From assembly GCF_021018805.1 (NCBI RefSeq), contig NC_086253.1, positions 34,597,583-34,661,582 of the forward strand: a stretch of 64,000 nucleotides of DNA, in the 5' to 3' direction. This stretch comes from Prinia subflava (taxonomy: Eukaryota > Chordata > Aves > Passeriformes > Cisticolidae). Positions 61,152 through 64,000 of the stretch are shown here, piece after piece. Every line of letters begins with the position of its first letter. Position 1 is the first letter of the stretch. The notes beneath the pieces were generated by a model. It was not told the DNA's origin, searched no databases, and saw only the letters and a program-made list of their open reading frames with translations. A program made the position numbers and the translations under genes.

Positions 61152-63890
61152 ATGTCCCAATGGGGGGTCACAATTAGTATCCCAGACCCCCCTCAGGTTT
61201 TTTGCCTAGCGGTCACTGAGGAGCGCCCAATCCTCAAACTGAATTGGAAAACGGATAGTCCAGTATGGGTTGACCAGTGGCCGCTATCCAAGGAAAAATT
61301 GAAGGCGCTCGAGGAGCTCGTGGAGGAGCAGTTGCAGAAGGGAAATATCGTGGAAACGAATTCCCCCTGGAACTCGCCCGTCTTCGTCATTCGGAAGAGT
61401 GACGGAAGGCGTTGGCGCCTCCTCCACGACCTTCGTCAAATTAATAACGTTATAGAAGACATGGGATCCCTCCAACCAGGAATGCCATCCCCTGCCCTGC
61501 TGCCCCGAAATTGGAATCTGGCAGTTATTGATCTGAAAGATTGCTTCTTCCAAATTCCCCTACATCCAGATGACGCACCGCGTTTCGCCTTTTCGGTGCC
61601 TACCATCAACCGAGCGGCCCCAAGGAAGAGATATCACTGGAGGGTTCTTCCGCAAGGCATGAAGAACTCCCCAGTGATGTGCCAGCTGTACGTCTCTTCC
61701 TTGCTGCGTCCTGTGCGTGCAGCCGCGGAGGAGGTTATCATTCATCATTACATGGATGATATCCTCATTTGCGCCCCAACAACAATCGAACTGGAAAGAG
61801 TCCTCACCCATGTAACAGATTTGTTAGTTGCTGCAGGGTTTGAACTGCAAGCGGAGAAGATTCAGCGGATGCCACCCTGGAAATACCTGGGGCTTGAGAT
61901 CGGGCGGTGGACCATTGTTCCGCAAAAATTGGCTATCCGGACATCAGTTCGGACCCTTGCGGATGCCCATCGACTCTGCGGAGAGTTAAATTGGGTGAGG
62001 CCCTGGCTAGGTCTCTCCACGGAGGATCTAGCACCCCTCTTCGATTTATTGAAGGGGGGAGATGAGCTTAGTTCTCCCAGGGCGCTCACCGCGGAGGCAA
62101 AGAAAACACTGGAGAAGGTACAACGGGCGTTGTCATCACGCCAAGCGCACAGGTGTGACCCCGGCTTACCTTTCCGGTTCGTAGTGCTGGGTAAGCTCCC
62201 ACATCTTTTTGGGGTCATTTTTCAGTGGGATTCGAACAGCACACAGCATGACACCAAGGGCCACGGCGGGAGAGATCCACTGCTGATCATAGAGTGGGTC
62301 TTTCTTAGCCACCACCGGCCCAAAAGACTCACGAAGCCACAAGAAATCATGGCTGAGCTGATCCGCAAAGCACGTACGCGCCTTTGCGAGTTGGCCGGTT
62401 GTGACTTTGAGTGCATCCATCTCCCCATCAAATTATCCTCGGGCCAAATCACCAAACCCATGTTGGAAACTCTGCTTCAAAACAATGAAGCTCTACAATT
62501 TGCTCTGGACTCTTTTACGGGCCAAATTTCAATTCATCGGCCGGCCCACAAATTGTTTAATCTGGATGGAGGCTTTGAATTGGCATTAAAGAGTGTCCGA
62601 AGTGTGAAACCACTCCAGGCCTTGACTGTTTTTACAGACGCGTCCGGGGCTTCTCACAGGTCAGTGATGACCTGGGAGGATCCCGAAACTCAGCAGTGGG
62701 ACAGTGATGTTGAAATCGTCGAGGGTTCACCTCAAGTCGCTGAGTTGGCCGCAGTCGTCAGGGCATTGGAGAGATTTCCCGGACCATTAAACATAATTAC
62801 CGACTCTGCCTATGTTGCGGGGGTAGTGTCCAGAGCTGATCAGGCAGTATTACAGCAGGTTCCCAACGATGCGCTTTATGCGCAGCTCTCGAAGCTTATA
62901 AAGCTAGTGTCCCACCGAGAGCACCCCTTTTATGTGATGCACACAAGGTCACACACCGATTTGCCAGGGTTCGTTGCAGAGGGCAACAGGAGAGCAGACG
63001 CTCTCGCTGCTCCTGTGACAAAAACCCCACTGCCTGACATATTTCAACAGGCACAGCTCAGTCATGCATTGTTCCATCAGAACGCACCAGCCCTGGTCCA
63101 CCGATTTCGCATCACCCGGCAGCAGGCCAGGGCGATAGTGGCTTCATGCCCGTCATGCCAATCCCACTCTGTGCCGACCATGCACGCCGGAGTCAATCCC
63201 AGAGGGCTGGGAAGTTGTGAGATCTGGCAGACCGACGTCACCCATGTGGCGGCGTTCGGGAGACTCAAATACGTGCATGTGTCCGTTGAAACCTTCTCGA
63301 GTGTAGTCTACGCCTCCGCTCACGCAGGGGAGAAGGCCTCCCATGTCATCCAACACCTAATTCAGGCCTTCTCATTCATGGGCATCCCCAAGGAGATCAA
63401 AACGGATAATGGCCCTGCATATGCTTCCAGGGAGCTTGCAGATTTCCTGCAGCAATGGGGAGTTGAGCATAAGACGGGCATCCCTCACTCCCCCACGGGT
63501 CAGGCCATTGTTGAAAGGACCCATCAAAACATCAAGCGGGTCCTCCAACAGCAAAGACCAGTCCTGAAGGTTGAGACTCCATCGATCAGATTGGCACGAG
63601 CACTTTATGTGTTAAATTTCCTAAATTGCTCCTATGAAAAGCCAGACCCGCCCGTTGTGCGGCACTTTAATAGCAACCGTGACTGGGACCTGAGTGAGCA
63701 GCATCCACCAGTGACCGTAAGGTTTCCAGAAACGGGGAAAGTGGAGGGTCCACTGACGCTTTTGACGTGGGGGCGCGGGTACGCCTGCGTCTCTACTGAT
63801 GCCGGGCCAAAGTGGATACCTGTTGAAAGGACCCATCAAAACATCAAACAATCAGAATCCGAACTGATTTGGCACCGCGACATATATTAG
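61152..63890 (+). CDS. pol: retroviral pol polyprotein: reverse transcriptase, RNase H, integrase (912 aa, intact frame)
   Basis: Reverse transcriptase copies viral RNA into DNA, RNase H removes the RNA, and integrase inserts the DNA in the host chromosome. The product is 912 residues without a stop or frameshift. Reverse transcriptase is about residues 30-290: first catalytic Asp in AVIDLKD (D127), LPQG at 166-169, and YMDD at 200-203. A connection domain follows. RNase H is about 490-620 with D496, E531, D551 and D616. Integrase is about 630-912: zinc-binding H638, H642, C666, C669, then D695, D752 and E788 (35 residues between the last two, the retroviral spacing). All these residues are present. 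The frame is open back to 61083 and has no protease part. The ATG at 61152 has a poor Kozak context (C at -3), so the true start is uncertain. The last 22 residues are abnormal: after WIP comes a repeat of VERTHQNIK, then 13 unrelated residues and a stop. Confidence 0.9.
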   Translation: MSQWGVTISIPDPPQVFCLAVTEERPILKLNWKTDSPVWVDQWPLSKEKLKALEELVEEQLQKGNIVETNSPWNSPVFVIRKSDGRRWRLLHDLRQINNVIEDMGSLQPGMPSPALLPRNWNLAVIDLKDCFFQIPLHPDDAPRFAFSVPTINRAAPRKRYHWRVLPQGMKNSPVMCQLYVSSLLRPVRAAAEEVIIHHYMDDILICAPTTIELERVLTHVTDLLVAAGFELQAEKIQRMPPWKYLGLEIGRWTIVPQKLAIRTSVRTLADAHRLCGELNWVRPWLGLSTEDLAPLFDLLKGGDELSSPRALTAEAKKTLEKVQRALSSRQAHRCDPGLPFRFVVLGKLPHLFGVIFQWDSNSTQHDTKGHGGRDPLLIIEWVFLSHHRPKRLTKPQEIMAELIRKARTRLCELAGCDFECIHLPIKLSSGQITKPMLETLLQNNEALQFALDSFTGQISIHRPAHKLFNLDGGFELALKSVRSVKPLQALTVFTDASGASHRSVMTWEDPETQQWDSDVEIVEGSPQVAELAAVVRALERFPGPLNIITDSAYVAGVVSRADQAVLQQVPNDALYAQLSKLIKLVSHREHPFYVMHTRSHTDLPGFVAEGNRRADALAAPVTKTPLPDIFQQAQLSHALFHQNAPALVHRFRITRQQARAIVASCPSCQSHSVPTMHAGVNPRGLGSCEIWQTDVTHVAAFGRLKYVHVSVETFSSVVYASAHAGEKASHVIQHLIQAFSFMGIPKEIKTDNGPAYASRELADFLQQWGVEHKTGIPHSPTGQAIVERTHQNIKRVLQQQRPVLKVETPSIRLARALYVLNFLNCSYEKPDPPVVRHFNSNRDWDLSEQHPPVTVRFPETGKVEGPLTLLTWGRGYACVSTDAGPKWIPVERTHQNIKQSESELIWHRDIY
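63509..63535 (+). repeat. 27-base direct repeat, copy 1 (integrase active site)
   Basis: These 27 bases encode the segment with the third integrase catalytic residue (E788) and the following RTHQNIK. The same 27 bases recur without a mismatch at 63821-63847. The distance is 312 bases, a multiple of three, so the reading frame is the same in both copies. Confidence 0.95.
63821..63847 (+). repeat. 27-base direct repeat, copy 2 (at the rearranged 3' end of pol)
   Basis: An exact copy of 63509-63535 stands where the end of the integrase C-terminal domain should continue after WIP. The bases before and after differ from those around copy 1, so only the 27 bases were copied. This looks like template switching or break repair rather than slippage. 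Confidence 0.95.
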
Positions 63891-64000
63891 TTTATTTTGT
63901 ATTTTTAATTCAGATTCAGATATCAGTCCCACTACTGTTTCAGGTCTCTAGGTCTGGGTGGCTGGAGTGTTGTTTTAAGCTTGCAAGAGTCAGTAATAAT
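63891..64000. other. AT-rich flank after pol
   Basis: The sequence becomes AT-rich directly after the stop codon. No env frame, polypurine tract or LTR start is visible before the window ends. Confidence 0.6.

Larger units (their letters stand above)
61126..63890 (+). mobile_element. endogenous retrovirus fragment, class II (beta/alpha-like), pol only
   Basis: Base composition changes from AT-rich to balanced at about 61126 and back to AT-rich after 63890, marking the inserted segment. It contains only pol, beginning just before the reverse transcriptase. No LTR, primer-binding site, gag, protease or env can be seen in the 1.4 kb before it or the 110 bases after it. No target-site duplication or poly(A) tail is evident, so neither ordinary proviral integration nor LINE-mediated copying explains the ends. 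The type (class II, often annotated ERVK-like in birds) follows from the YMDD reverse transcriptase and integrase arrangement. Sequence beyond the window could hold the rest. Confidence 0.85.

Noticed and set aside
61193..63851. many minus-strand frames under pol
   Set aside because: Complementary shadows of a long coding frame with balanced composition.
63891..64000. start of env or a 3' LTR
   Set aside because: The sequence is AT-rich and shows no polypurine tract, LTR end or env motif; too little of it is in the window to exclude a distant LTR.

Overview
The window reads as AT-rich, non-coding vertebrate DNA, most likely from a bird and probably a songbird. The case rests on the repeats: several CR1 LINE pieces (the dominant bird and reptile retroposon), one solo LTR of the avian ERVL type with its own TATA box and polyadenylation signal, many T/G-rich and A/C-rich simple repeats, and one long class II (beta/alpha-like) retroviral pol reading frame. 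There are no bacterial-type genes, operons or CRISPR arrays. No host protein-coding gene can be recognised with confidence, so this is probably a gene desert or a large intron.

Layout. 1-18.1 kb is unique AT-rich sequence with a tRNA-like SINE relic near 7.18 kb and a GC-richer islet at 15.2-15.6 kb. A CR1 on the minus strand (18159-19815) keeps the ORF1 region and the endonuclease part of ORF2, but its reverse transcriptase is deleted. 19.8-36.1 kb is unique sequence with an AT-only tandem repeat at 26.06 kb. A plus-strand CR1 3' end lies at 36115-36425 and a possible ancient CORE-SINE at 37.07-37.2 kb. 40.7-43.0 kb is a more complex stretch holding two exon-like segments with good splice signals. 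A GC-rich islet (44.28-44.75 kb) is followed by a long T/G simple repeat (45.0-45.2 kb). A solo ERVL-type LTR lies at 49980-50656 and carries two T runs of about 40 bases. 50.7-57.3 kb is unique sequence with stretches that look like conserved non-coding elements. Three CR1 3' fragments lie at 57.3-59.65 kb.

The strongest feature is at the right end: an uninterrupted 912-codon retroviral pol (61152-63890, +). It encodes reverse transcriptase, RNase H and integrase with every catalytic residue I looked for present. No gag, protease, env or LTR is visible in the window, and AT-rich host-like DNA flanks it on both sides. Its 3' end is rearranged: 27 bases that encode the third integrase catalytic residue are repeated exactly, in frame, 312 bases downstream, and replace the normal integrase tail. 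Either this is a young, rearranged fragment, or the frame has been kept open by selection.
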